Source: Chthonomonadaceae bacterium
GTDB lineage: Bacteria; Armatimonadota; Chthonomonadetes; Chthonomonadales; Chthonomonadaceae
NCBI GenBank assembly: GCA_027450145.1
Contig: DAIDKH010000034.1
Coordinates: 1 to 45,453, forward strand
Direction of reading: 5' to 3'
DNA: 45,453 bases
The position numbers and the translations under genes are program-made. A model generated the notes under the pieces. It saw only the letters and a list, made by a program, of their open reading frames with translations, did not search any database and had not been told where the DNA came from. Of the stretch, positions 15,607 through 22,749 are shown piece by piece; the stretch's first letter is position 1, and every line of letters starts with the position of its first letter.

Positions 15607-16954
15607 TCCGACGAGCCTGCGAGCGGCATTAGTAGTCTGTGCGCTGGTGAGTTTAGGTGTCCACGCCGAGGGCGTCGCAAAATCTCCGAGCGAAAAGCCA
15701 GGCCCGATCTTGTTGCACCTAGAGCGCGATCAGTGCCCGGTACGGCTGGGCGGGGTCTTTTTGTGGGGCTTGGGTGACCACTCCAACGCTCTGTATGATT
15801 CAGCCACAAACAGCGAAAAGCTCTCCAAATCCAATAGACAGTGGATTGCGGAAAACTGTGATGTTACCGCCATTCCGTCGGTGTGCCTCTCAACCGCAGA
15901 CTATCCGTGGATCGTAACGAAGTACCCAGCATTCACCGGTTTGATTTACCTTTACGCCTCCTGTCTTTATAGCAAACCACGCTTTGGCAGCGCAGGTACC
16001 TACACTCCTTCCATGGCCAAGTTTACGCTTAGAACATCCGATGGAAGGGAAGTTCCGTACCCAGACGCGAATGGGCATTGGATGGATTTTGGGAGCCGGC
16101 GGTGGGCTACATACTGGAAACAGGAGGCGGCCTCTCAGTGCGCAAAATTCGGAGCACAAGGCACTGTAGTCGCTGAACTCCCGGTCAATAACACGTTCGT
16201 GCAAATACCCAAGCAATATGCCAAGTTCAACGAGCGTGCCGATGCAACTACTCGCTGGCTTGAGGCTGCTCACGACCCTATGCGCACACTTCTTGTTCCA
16301 GCTGCACTAGACTTTGAGAGACCTGCTGATACTGCACCATTACCGCCCGCTATTATGGAACCACATCTGCAGGGGACTTTGTGGGACGAGTACTACCCAC
16401 TGATTGACGGGGCTTGGCTCGAGGGATTCGTCCGGCCCTACTGGAATGACGAGCCACTTAATTCGCGCCAGTGGGAAATACAGTTAGAGGCCATGGACAG
16501 ATATGCAGAAGCTGGGCAGGTGTTTATAGCTATGGCTGCATATAAAAACGCCAATGAATTAGAGAGTGACTTAGCCTCCTACCTGCTAGTTGTACATCAC
16601 CAGGGTAGAGCAGTATTCCAGCCAATGCCGCTTACTATTAAAGGTCATCCGGATGCTGGGTACAGCCTGACTATTATGCGAGAGCAGGTAAAGCTATATC
16701 CTGGGTACTTCAATGTTCCACTTGGCAGACCCGTGCAGACTCGACACATGGTTCCTGACGGTAAGTTGAACGTATGGGTACGCAAATTTCAACATGGAGT
16801 GGTCTATTTCAACTCGGCAGACTCTGGTTCCCTTACGGTGAACCTGGGCGCACCAATGAGAAGAATGAATGGCTCCCTAACCAGACGTGTCCTACTACCG
16901 CCAATGACGGGCGCGGTCCTACTCTACTCCTCCGGGCCTCTGGCCGCAGAATAG
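15596..16954 (+). CDS. secreted glycoside-hydrolase-like protein of unknown specificity
   Basis: 452 residues from the ATG at 15596, which begins a signal peptide (MTVSPTSLRAALVVCALVSLGVHAEG). The mature part reads like a TIM barrel: 'LERDQCPVRLGGVFLWGLGDH', 'ASCLYSKPRFG', 'WMDFGSRRWATYWKQEAA', 'GTVVAELPVNNTF' and 'EYYPLIDGAWLEGFVRPYWND' (acidic residues at strand ends). It ends with an all-beta C-terminal region (VYFNSADSGSLTVNLGA). The layout resembles the 'hypothetical glycosyl hydrolase family 15' (GHL15) type, but I cannot confirm this by eye. It follows pyrE with an 11-nt overlap, so it shares the pyrE promoter. A strong terminator lies 33 nt downstream. Confidence 0.6.
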   Translation: MTVSPTSLRAALVVCALVSLGVHAEGVAKSPSEKPGPILLHLERDQCPVRLGGVFLWGLGDHSNALYDSATNSEKLSKSNRQWIAENCDVTAIPSVCLSTADYPWIVTKYPAFTGLIYLYASCLYSKPRFGSAGTYTPSMAKFTLRTSDGREVPYPDANGHWMDFGSRRWATYWKQEAASQCAKFGAQGTVVAELPVNNTFVQIPKQYAKFNERADATTRWLEAAHDPMRTLLVPAALDFERPADTAPLPPAIMEPHLQGTLWDEYYPLIDGAWLEGFVRPYWNDEPLNSRQWEIQLEAMDRYAEAGQVFIAMAAYKNANELESDLASYLLVVHHQGRAVFQPMPLTIKGHPDAGYSLTIMREQVKLYPGYFNVPLGRPVQTRHMVPDGKLNVWVRKFQHGVVYFNSADSGSLTVNLGAPMRRMNGSLTRRVLLPPMTGAVLLYSSGPLAAE

Positions 16955-16987
16955 AGCTATTTGGCGTGAACTGTACCCAAAACGTGA

Positions 16988-17030
16988 AGAGGGGTCCCAC
17001 CCGCGTGGGACCCCTCTGGTTCGCTTTTTT
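16988..17030 (+). terminator. strong intrinsic terminator
   Basis: A perfect 13-bp stem, AGAGGGGTCCCAC / GTGGGACCCCTCT (16988-17000 and 17005-17017), with a 4-nt loop CCGC, followed by GGTTCGCTTTTTT. It ends the pyrE transcript. Confidence 0.92.
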
Positions 17031-17549
17031 GCAGCTACTATCCGCACTCAAACTTAGCTGCGGAGACGTTCGCGGTATACGGCTGAGTATTTAATGCGCG
17101 GTTACGTCGCGCGTTGCGTTTCGTACGTTGGGCCATTTAGCCAGGTCACGCTACGCAGTACACCCACTACTCAGCGGTATTATGCCTCGTCATATAGTCC
17201 GGTGGCGTCATTCACAAACTCCTTCGAGAGAACCTGACCACAATACCAAACCATAAGGTGGTAACATACTATGTGTCTTCCTCCCTCCTCAGAAATTTCG
17301 TCCGACCTGTCACCCAGAGGCTGCCTAACAAACACACCTACCTGGCAGTCCTTCGCGTGATTGTTGCGGTACACCAAACCGAACACCACACCAACCCGAA
17401 CTACCGCTTACAACCACTCGGTTATTCCATGTTTTACTGTGTGTCTGCACTTATATTGACGACTCCTTGCGGCGCATAAGTTCCCGCAAAATAAGGAGAT
17501 TTTTTGTACATCTACTGCCATCTCCATGCTATGGTTACTCTGGTTTATA
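17031..17549. other. gene-poor region upstream of mntR
   Basis: I find no convincing gene here. A 17-codon frame (TTG at 17504, stop at 17557) has a neat AAGGAG 5 nt before it and could be a short leader peptide or nothing. Other frames of up to 73 codons lack ribosome-binding sites and look composition-random. Confidence 0.4.
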
Positions 17550-17582
17550 CAGGGTAAAGAATAAAATTAACCCTGGTATAAT
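17550..17582 (+). promoter_or_regulatory. mntR promoter with overlapping inverted repeat
   Basis: An extended -10 (TGGTATAAT; TATAAT at 17577-17582) has no clear -35. The inverted repeat CAGGGT-N14-ACCCTG (17550-17555 and 17570-17575) covers the -35 region up to the -10. Its position fits autoregulation, perhaps by MntR itself. The sequence is not an obvious match to the published MntR boxes. Confidence 0.5.
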
Positions 17583-17671
17583 ATAGTTATAAACTAGCGT
17601 ATAGATTGATGGTTACTGTTAATTGAATCTATTCATAAACGTCGGTATAGCTTAAAGCAAGGTTAGGTTAA

Positions 17672-18334
17672 ATGGCAACTCCTTCTGTTGAGGATTATCT
17701 CAAGGCAATTTATAAGGTCGAACTCGAAGCTGATGCGGTCACCGCCCAGGACATTGCCGCAAAACTTCAGGTCTCTGCAGCAGCGGTTAGTAAGATGCTA
17801 AAGCGACTTCAGGAGTTGAGGCTCGTTGACCATACACCCTATCAGAATATCACCCTAACTTCAAGTGGTCGTAAGATGGCACTGGAGATTGTGCGACACC
17901 ACCGGCTGCTAGAGTTGTACCTAGTAGAGGCATTGGGATACAGCTGGGATGAAGTACATGTGGAAGCCGAACGGCTGGAACATCATATTAGTGAAGAATT
18001 TGAACAGAGAATTGACACATTAATGGGCCATCCCACTCGTTGTCCTCATGGCGATCCAATACCCGACAAGGAAGGAAATGTCGCCTCCATCACGCGCTCG
18101 ACGCTTGCCACCGAATCACCTGGACGGCTCGTGGTAAGTCGCGTGAGCGATGCCGATGCTTCACTTCTCCGCTTTCTGAAAAACGAAGGATTGTTTCCAG
18201 GTACTGATATCGAGTTAATCGAGCAGGAACCGTTTGGTGGCGCATTTTTAGTACGCTTGGAAGATCGCATCGTCCGCATTGCTCCCGATGCAGCAAGGCA
18301 GATATTTGTCGAGCCTGCAGAGGTGTCACGATGA
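17672..18334 (+). CDS. mntR: DtxR/MntR family metal-dependent transcriptional regulator
   Basis: 220 residues in three parts. The first is a winged helix-turn-helix (about 1-70; PSVEDYLKAIYKVE, 'SAAAVSKMLKRLQ' recognition helix). The second is a dimerisation/metal domain (about 75-140; 'RHHRLLELYLVEALGYSWDEVHVEAERLEHHI', then 'CPHGDPIPD'). The third is a C-terminal FeoA/SH3-like domain (about 145-218). Asp8 and the His/Glu residues of the second domain match known metal ligands. Mn is inferred from the Nramp gene that overlaps its stop by four bases. Iron (IdeR-like) is the alternative, because the third domain and the Cys-x-His-Gly stretch resemble DtxR/IdeR more than the short MntR of Bacillus. 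Confidence 0.85.
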   Translation: MATPSVEDYLKAIYKVELEADAVTAQDIAAKLQVSAAAVSKMLKRLQELRLVDHTPYQNITLTSSGRKMALEIVRHHRLLELYLVEALGYSWDEVHVEAERLEHHISEEFEQRIDTLMGHPTRCPHGDPIPDKEGNVASITRSTLATESPGRLVVSRVSDADASLLRFLKNEGLFPGTDIELIEQEPFGGAFLVRLEDRIVRIAPDAARQIFVEPAEVSR

Positions 18335-19668
18335 GTAACAGCCAGCGCGATCAGTCGGAGTTGCTGCTCCAAACGCCCGAAGGGCACACTTTGAGCCTTG
18401 CCGACGTTCATGGCACAATAAGTGTGCATAATTCGGGGACGTTTTTTAAGCGATTGTTGTCCTTCGTAGGGCCAGGGTATCTTATTGCGGTTGGTTACAT
18501 GGACCCTGGGAACTGGGCCACAGACATCGCAGGAGGAGCGCAGTACGGGTACCTGCTGCTCTCTGTTGTAATGATGTCTAGCCTTCTAGCAATCTTTCTG
18601 CAGGCACTCTCCGCAAGATTGGGTATCGCAGCTCGTCGTGACCTGGCACAGTGCTGCGCACAAGCGTATTCAAAGCCAATACGTAAGTTTCTATGGATTT
18701 CAGCAGAAATTGGGATTGTTGCCTGCGATATTGCTGAAGTTTTAGGCGCAGCAATTGCGCTCAATCTCTTATTTCACATTCCGCTAATCGTGGGTGTCGT
18801 AATCACCTCACTGGATGTGTTACTTGTACTGGCGCTTCAAAACCGAGGTTTCCGCTGGATTGAGGGTCTTGTCATACTGCTTATTGGTGTGATGGTCGTT
18901 GCCTTTTCAGCGGAGATCTTCATGGCTCACCCTGCTTTAGGGCAGGTGATTGCGGGCTTTATGCCCCACTGGCAGATTGTAAGGAACAGCGCCATACTCT
19001 ATCTTGCACTCTCCATACTAGGTGCTACGGTAATGCCGCACAATCTGTACCTACATTCTGCACTGGTGCAAACTCGAAAGGTAGAGGATTCTGATCAGGC
19101 GCGTAAGGACGCGGCGCGCATGGTTGGCGCGGATAACTTCATTGCACTTATGATTGCTCTCTTCGTGAATGCGGCCATCTTAGCGCTTGCTGCTGCCACC
19201 TTCTATCCCGGTCACAAAGACATCGGTGACATACAGTCTGCCTTTAAGATGCTCACACCTATCTTGGGAACATCACTTGCTGCCCCACTATTCGCCGTAG
19301 CATTACTTGCCAGCGGCCAAAATTCGACGCTGACGGGCACTTTGGCAGGACAGGTAATTCTGGAAGGTTTCACTTCCTTTCACATCGCGCCCTGGTTGCG
19401 AAGGCTTATCTCCCGTCTGCTAGCAATCGTGCCGGCCATCGTTGCGATTGCACTATGGCAAAGCGATGGTTTAGACAAATTGCTCATATTCAGCCAGGTT
19501 GTGTTGAGCATTCAACTGCCGATGGCCCTCATTCCTCTGGTTCAATTCACAGGCGACAAAAAAATCATGGGTCCGCTGGTAGTAAATGACTGGGTGAAAT
19601 ATGCTGGGTGGTTAACTGCAATAGTCATTACTGGTCTGGACGTCTACATGGTGATCACATCTCTGTAA
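18331..19668 (+). CDS. mntH: Nramp family divalent metal (Mn2+) transporter
   Basis: A proton-coupled Mn/Fe importer of the inner membrane with 445 residues and about 11 TM helices. Diagnostic motifs: DPGN at 58-61 in 'YMDPGNWATDIAGGAQYGY' (metal-binding Asp/Asn of TM1) and 'GATVMPHNLYLHSALVQTR' near 235 (the MPH of TM6). The first ~45 residues are a soluble extension longer than in E. coli MntH. The ATG lies in an ATGA overlap with the regulator gene, so import and its repressor come from one message. The gene ends before a bidirectional terminator. Confidence 0.93.
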   Translation: MSNSQRDQSELLLQTPEGHTLSLADVHGTISVHNSGTFFKRLLSFVGPGYLIAVGYMDPGNWATDIAGGAQYGYLLLSVVMMSSLLAIFLQALSARLGIAARRDLAQCCAQAYSKPIRKFLWISAEIGIVACDIAEVLGAAIALNLLFHIPLIVGVVITSLDVLLVLALQNRGFRWIEGLVILLIGVMVVAFSAEIFMAHPALGQVIAGFMPHWQIVRNSAILYLALSILGATVMPHNLYLHSALVQTRKVEDSDQARKDAARMVGADNFIALMIALFVNAAILALAAATFYPGHKDIGDIQSAFKMLTPILGTSLAAPLFAVALLASGQNSTLTGTLAGQVILEGFTSFHIAPWLRRLISRLLAIVPAIVAIALWQSDGLDKLLIFSQVVLSIQLPMALIPLVQFTGDKKIMGPLVVNDWVKYAGWLTAIVITGLDVYMVITSL

Positions 19669-19704
19669 CCAAGAGGTTGGCGACTACCTGCATAGTATCA
19701 AACA

Positions 19705-19742
19705 AAAGCACGATGTCGCTACATAGGGCGACATCGTGCTTT
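19705..19742. terminator. bidirectional terminator between mntH and tRNA-Lys
   Basis: A perfect 15-bp stem, AAAGCACGATGTCGC (19705-19719) / GCGACATCGTGCTTT (19728-19742), with an 8-nt loop. A-rich sequence lies on the left and T-rich on the right, so it can stop transcripts from both sides. Confidence 0.85.
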
Positions 19743-19755
19743 CAATTCCGAAAGA

Positions 19756-19828
<73 letters not shown>

Positions 19829-19841
19829 GCAACATCGATCA

Positions 19842-19871
19842 ATTTTACCCTGATGAACCACCTATCGTCAA
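19842..19871 (-). promoter_or_regulatory. promoter of tRNA-Lys
   Basis: On the minus strand TTGACG (19866-19871), an 18-nt spacer, then TAAAAT (19842-19847). The predicted start is about 7 nt before the tRNA 5' end. Confidence 0.65.
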
Positions 19872-20072
19872 GGTAGTCCGCGCGGCATTTAATGATGTCG
19901 TTGGTCGTTGCGATGCAGCAAACTGTATCGCTTGCGTATGACTAAGTCCAGTACTGGCACGGATATTGTGAGACATCCACCGATTTATCAGGATCCGCGG
20001 TCTCTTACCCTTGGAGTGCACGGTAGTAGCTGGCTGTCTCCACAATACACTCACCATCCGGACTACCCCTGG

Positions 20073-20987
20073 CTACTCAGCCGGCTTTTCGCCCACTTGG
20101 TCAAGGCGGCGCTTCGCCTCCGCATAGATGTCGGCAGAGAGCGGCCCGCGTTCGCTTATTGCGATGTTCTCGTGAAGGTGCTCGGGAATTAGCGTACCTA
20201 CAATTGTAGTGTGAATATGCGGGTGGGAGAGCAGGAACCGCAGAAGGAAAGCCGTTCGGCTTTCACCTTCGCTGCGAAGCTCATCGAGCTTTGCGCGCTC
20301 AAAGGCCGCCCATCTGTCCGTACTACCCAAACCAGAACCTGGCTCACCGCGTGCCACTCCACCTCGATCAATTACTCCTGCCCCCGCGGTTGCGGCTTTC
20401 GTTATCACGTCCTCGTGGGCACGCTCAAGAGCCGAATACGGAATCTGGAAGGTGTCAAAAATTCCCGATTTAATGTACGTATCAATATGGGGAAGTGTGG
20501 AAGAAATACCAATCCAGCGCACCTTGCCCGCCGACTTCATTTCCTTCAGAACATCCGCAAGGTCTCCACTCTCAAACTGTTCGACGGTAGGGTTGTGAAG
20601 TTGCATTATATCAATGTAATCAGTCTTGAGGCGTGTAAGGCTCTCGTTCAGACCACGAAGGAGATTTTCTCTGGTCCACACGTGCGGCGTGTCATCCGTC
20701 GTCTCATCTCTACGAACGACGGTGCAACCACATTTAGTGGCTAGGTAGTATTCACTTCGCCGGTGTGAAATATACTTACCTATGAACTCCTCGCTGCGGC
20801 CATAGTCGTTTGAAGTGTCTATAAAATTAATGCCAGAATCAAGCACTGCATTGAGGATCGTTTCCGCTTGACCGTCGGTCACAGGTCGCCCACCCCATAT
20901 GCGGCTACCTCTTATCTCCATAGCACCGTAACCCAGGCGGGACACCATGAGCCCTGTACGACCGAGCTGACTTTCCTGTAATTTCAT
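20073..20987 (-). CDS. aldo/keto reductase
   Basis: A cytoplasmic NADPH-dependent oxidoreductase of 304 residues. The catalytic tetrad is visible: Asp57 and Tyr62 in FIDTSNDYGRSEEFIG, Lys85 in YLATKCG, and His in 'MQLHNP' near 131. An N-terminal 'GRTGLMVSRLGYGAMEI' and a C-terminal 'HPHIHTTIVGTLIPEHLHENI' (cofactor-site loop) complete the family pattern. Two Cys follow the catalytic Lys (KCGC), an oddity for the position. The start ATG has AAGGAG 8 nt upstream. It stands alone between the tRNA and a zinc-ribbon gene, so its substrate cannot be inferred. Confidence 0.92.
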   Translation of the reverse strand: MKLQESQLGRTGLMVSRLGYGAMEIRGSRIWGGRPVTDGQAETILNAVLDSGINFIDTSNDYGRSEEFIGKYISHRRSEYYLATKCGCTVVRRDETTDDTPHVWTRENLLRGLNESLTRLKTDYIDIMQLHNPTVEQFESGDLADVLKEMKSAGKVRWIGISSTLPHIDTYIKSGIFDTFQIPYSALERAHEDVITKAATAGAGVIDRGGVARGEPGSGLGSTDRWAAFERAKLDELRSEGESRTAFLLRFLLSHPHIHTTIVGTLIPEHLHENIAISERGPLSADIYAEAKRRLDQVGEKPAE

Positions 20988-21066
20988 AACGGGCGTCTCC
21001 TTTGGCGCATCACGATCACCACATTCTACTCGAGTGGCCGAGCAACAATGGGTGACGCAAATAAAA

Positions 21067-21100
21067 ACAGAGGCAGAAACTTCATCAGTTTTGCCTCTGT
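21067..21100 (-). terminator. terminator of the zinc-ribbon gene
   Basis: ACAGAGGCA (21067-21075) pairs with TGCCTCTGT (21092-21100), and the inner bases AAAC/GTTT extend the stem. On the minus strand a TTTTTAT tract follows. Confidence 0.82.
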
Positions 21101-21106
21101 GTTGAT

Positions 21107-21427
21107 TTATTCTTCTTTAATTAGACGAGGGATTGACCCGAGATCTTCTAGTGCATGATGAAAATCACGCATTTCGGTTATAGTGATTGGCCCGAGCGTT
21201 TGGAACGCGAGCCTCTCTGGCTCTGAGGAGTCAAAGGTCACCTCACTTAGAAGGTTATCGGACCACTCATCTTGGCGAACAAACATCTCGCCTAGTTTCT
21301 TGCAGTTGGAACAACGGTAACGCAGATAAATATAACTGGGTCCGAACTGTCGTTCGTAATACCGTTGCCTCATAACGTCGCGCTGCAGAATACGACGACC
21401 ACACTGGCACTTCAGGCTGGTCTTCAT
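21107..21427 (-). CDS. small zinc-ribbon-like protein of unknown function
   Basis: 106 residues, no named family recognised. Four Cys are spaced as a zinc ribbon: Cys7-x-Cys9 and Cys39-x2-Cys42 (KCQCGR ... YRCSNCKK), followed by an acidic C-terminal half (SEVTFDSSEPERLAFQ... ITEMRDFHHALEDLG). Such small proteins can bind nucleic acid or act as adaptors, but nothing here shows which. The ATG has a strong GGAGGTGAAG upstream. The gene has its own extended -10 promoter, a structured leader and its own terminator, so it is an independently controlled single-gene unit. Confidence 0.8.
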   Translation of the reverse strand: MKTSLKCQCGRRILQRDVMRQRYYERQFGPSYIYLRYRCSNCKKLGEMFVRQDEWSDNLLSEVTFDSSEPERLAFQTLGPITITEMRDFHHALEDLGSIPRLIKEE

Positions 21428-21437
21428 TCCGTCTTCA

Positions 21438-21545
21438 CCTCCGACCGCGGCACCTAGCTACGCTGTCCGTAAGCCTGTGCAATGCGACCCTATCGCGGAA
21501 TGGGAGGAAACTAATTCCGCGGGCTTTGCAGCCGACCCGGCTTAC
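21438..21545 (-). ncRNA. structured 5' leader RNA, possible cis-regulatory element
   Basis: Read on the minus strand from the predicted start. An outer helix CTGTAAGCC/GGCTTACGG (21546-21538 with 21475-21467) encloses a hairpin GGCT-GCAA-AGCC with a GNRA-type loop (21533-21522) and a hairpin CGCGGAAT/ATTCCGCG (21521-21514 with 21501-21494; GU/strand order as drawn) with a 12-nt loop containing TTTCCTCC. That loop is complementary to the gene's own GGAGG Shine-Dalgarno (21442-21438), so a translation-blocking pseudoknot is possible. It does not match any riboswitch class I know by sequence. Confidence 0.45.
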
Positions 21546-21549
21546 AGGT

Positions 21550-21555
21550 ATTATA
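21550..21555 (-). promoter_or_regulatory. extended -10 promoter of the zinc-ribbon gene
   Basis: The minus strand reads TGGTATAAT, a perfect -10 with a TGn extension. The -35 is poor. Transcription would begin right at the outer helix of the structured leader. Confidence 0.6.
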
Positions 21556-21631
21556 CCACGTTGCACCAAAAATCGTTGCAATATGACGACTTCCTCCTTC
21601 TAATCCTGCCCAATTCAACCAATAGGGCATC

Positions 21632-21660
21632 ACGATGGTAAACTGATAATGTGCCATCGT
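21632..21660 (+). promoter_or_regulatory. inverted repeat before argC
   Basis: ACGATGG (21632-21638) and CCATCGT (21654-21660) flank a -10-like GATAAT. It is a possible operator or leader hairpin 38 nt before the argC start, with no clear match to the ArgR box. Confidence 0.35.
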
Positions 21661-21697
21661 TAATTCTCCCGTGGCATGAAGTTTCAAGGATAGGCTG

Positions 21698-22747
21698 ATG
21701 AATTCCGAACATTCTCTGTTAAATGTCGCTGTTGTTGGTGCGTCCGGATATGGTGGTGGTGAACTACTTCGGCTGTTACTCGCGCACCCCCGCGTTAAGT
21801 TGAGTTGTGCCGTGTCTCAAACCTATGCAGAACAGCCACTTTACCACGCGTGGCCCGGCTTGGCACACGTTACCAAGATGACGTTTTCTCGCGAACTTGG
21901 TGACGCGAGCTACGATGTTGTATTTCTGGCTCAAGAAAACGGAAAGGCGATGAAAGATGCGGCGGCGCTATTGTCTCGCGGCTGCAAAGTAATAGATCTA
22001 TCGGCAGATTTCCGATTTAAAAACAGTGACGTGTATGCCCAGTGGTATTCTAAGCATTCATCACCGGAACTTGCTGCGGAGGCGGTATACGGCCTACCGG
22101 AGCTTTTTCGGGAGGACATTCGCGGTGCGCGTCTAGTTGGCAACCCTGGATGCTATCCTACTGCTTCCATTCTTGCACTTGCGCCTTTACTGAAGACCAG
22201 CACAATCGACACCTCATCTATTATCATTGACGCCAAATCTGGTGTATCTGGTGCAGGCAGGGCGAAATTCGGCTTAGACTATCATTATCCCGAGGTCGAA
22301 AGCAGCGTTTCCGCCTACAAAATTGCCGGAACTCACCGGCATACACCTGAAATTGAGAATGTTTTGAGTTCGCAGTGCGGCGCGCAGATAACTCTCTCAT
22401 TCACCCCTCACCTTATGCCGATGTCACGAGGAATTCTTGCAACCTGTTACGGCAAACTAACTCGCTCACTAGATACCCGGGAACTACTTGACCTCTATAC
22501 CGAAGAGTATGCCGACGACCCGTTTGTAGTCGTGTGCTCGGATAGACTCCCGGCAACCAAACACGTGTTGGGTACAAATGCGTGCCATATCGGCTTAAGT
22601 GTTGATACTCGTACTTCTAGAGTTACGATTGTTTCAGTAATCGATAATCTTACTAAAGGCGCTGCTGGTCAGGCTATTCAGAACATGAATCTTATGACCG
22701 GACTTGATGAGACAGAAGGGTTGCTTGGTGGCGGTTTGTGGCCGTAA
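21698..22747 (+). CDS. argC: N-acetyl-gamma-glutamyl-phosphate reductase
   Basis: The third step of arginine synthesis: NADPH-dependent reduction of N-acetylglutamyl phosphate to the semialdehyde. The protein has 349 residues, standard length. Visible: NADP-binding GASGYGGGELLRLL at 14-27, the catalytic Cys152 in VGNPGCYPTAS, 'AKSGVSGAGR' near 183, 'HRHTPEIE' near 211 and 'FTPHLMPMSRGILAT' near 235. The loop usually reading ALPHG is AQENG here (78-82), an unusual change. AGGA lies 8 nt before the ATG. No other arginine genes are adjacent. Only two bases separate its stop from the convergent kinase gene, so the ends lack room for a terminator. Confidence 0.92.
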   Translation: MNSEHSLLNVAVVGASGYGGGELLRLLLAHPRVKLSCAVSQTYAEQPLYHAWPGLAHVTKMTFSRELGDASYDVVFLAQENGKAMKDAAALLSRGCKVIDLSADFRFKNSDVYAQWYSKHSSPELAAEAVYGLPELFREDIRGARLVGNPGCYPTASILALAPLLKTSTIDTSSIIIDAKSGVSGAGRAKFGLDYHYPEVESSVSAYKIAGTHRHTPEIENVLSSQCGAQITLSFTPHLMPMSRGILATCYGKLTRSLDTRELLDLYTEEYADDPFVVVCSDRLPATKHVLGTNACHIGLSVDTRTSRVTIVSVIDNLTKGAAGQAIQNMNLMTGLDETEGLLGGGLWP

Positions 22748-22749
22748 GC

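Noticed and set aside
17180-17479. Open frames of 69-73 codons on both strands in the 17-kb gap
   Set aside because: No ribosome-binding sites, GTG or poor starts, random-looking composition.
17504-17557. 17-codon frame with AAGGAG upstream, possible leader peptide of mntR
   Set aside because: It lies before the mntR promoter and so is not on the same message; no regulatory codons stand out. Too weak to call.
19955-19969. TGGCAC-N5-TTGT resembling a second sigma-54 promoter on the plus strand
   Set aside because: The last base of the -12 element is wrong (TTGT for TTGC), and it points into the antisense strand of the aldo/keto reductase with no gene behind it.
19845-20057. 70-codon minus-strand frame between tRNA-Lys and the aldo/keto reductase
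   Set aside because: It covers the tRNA promoter and has no ribosome-binding site or recognisable sequence.
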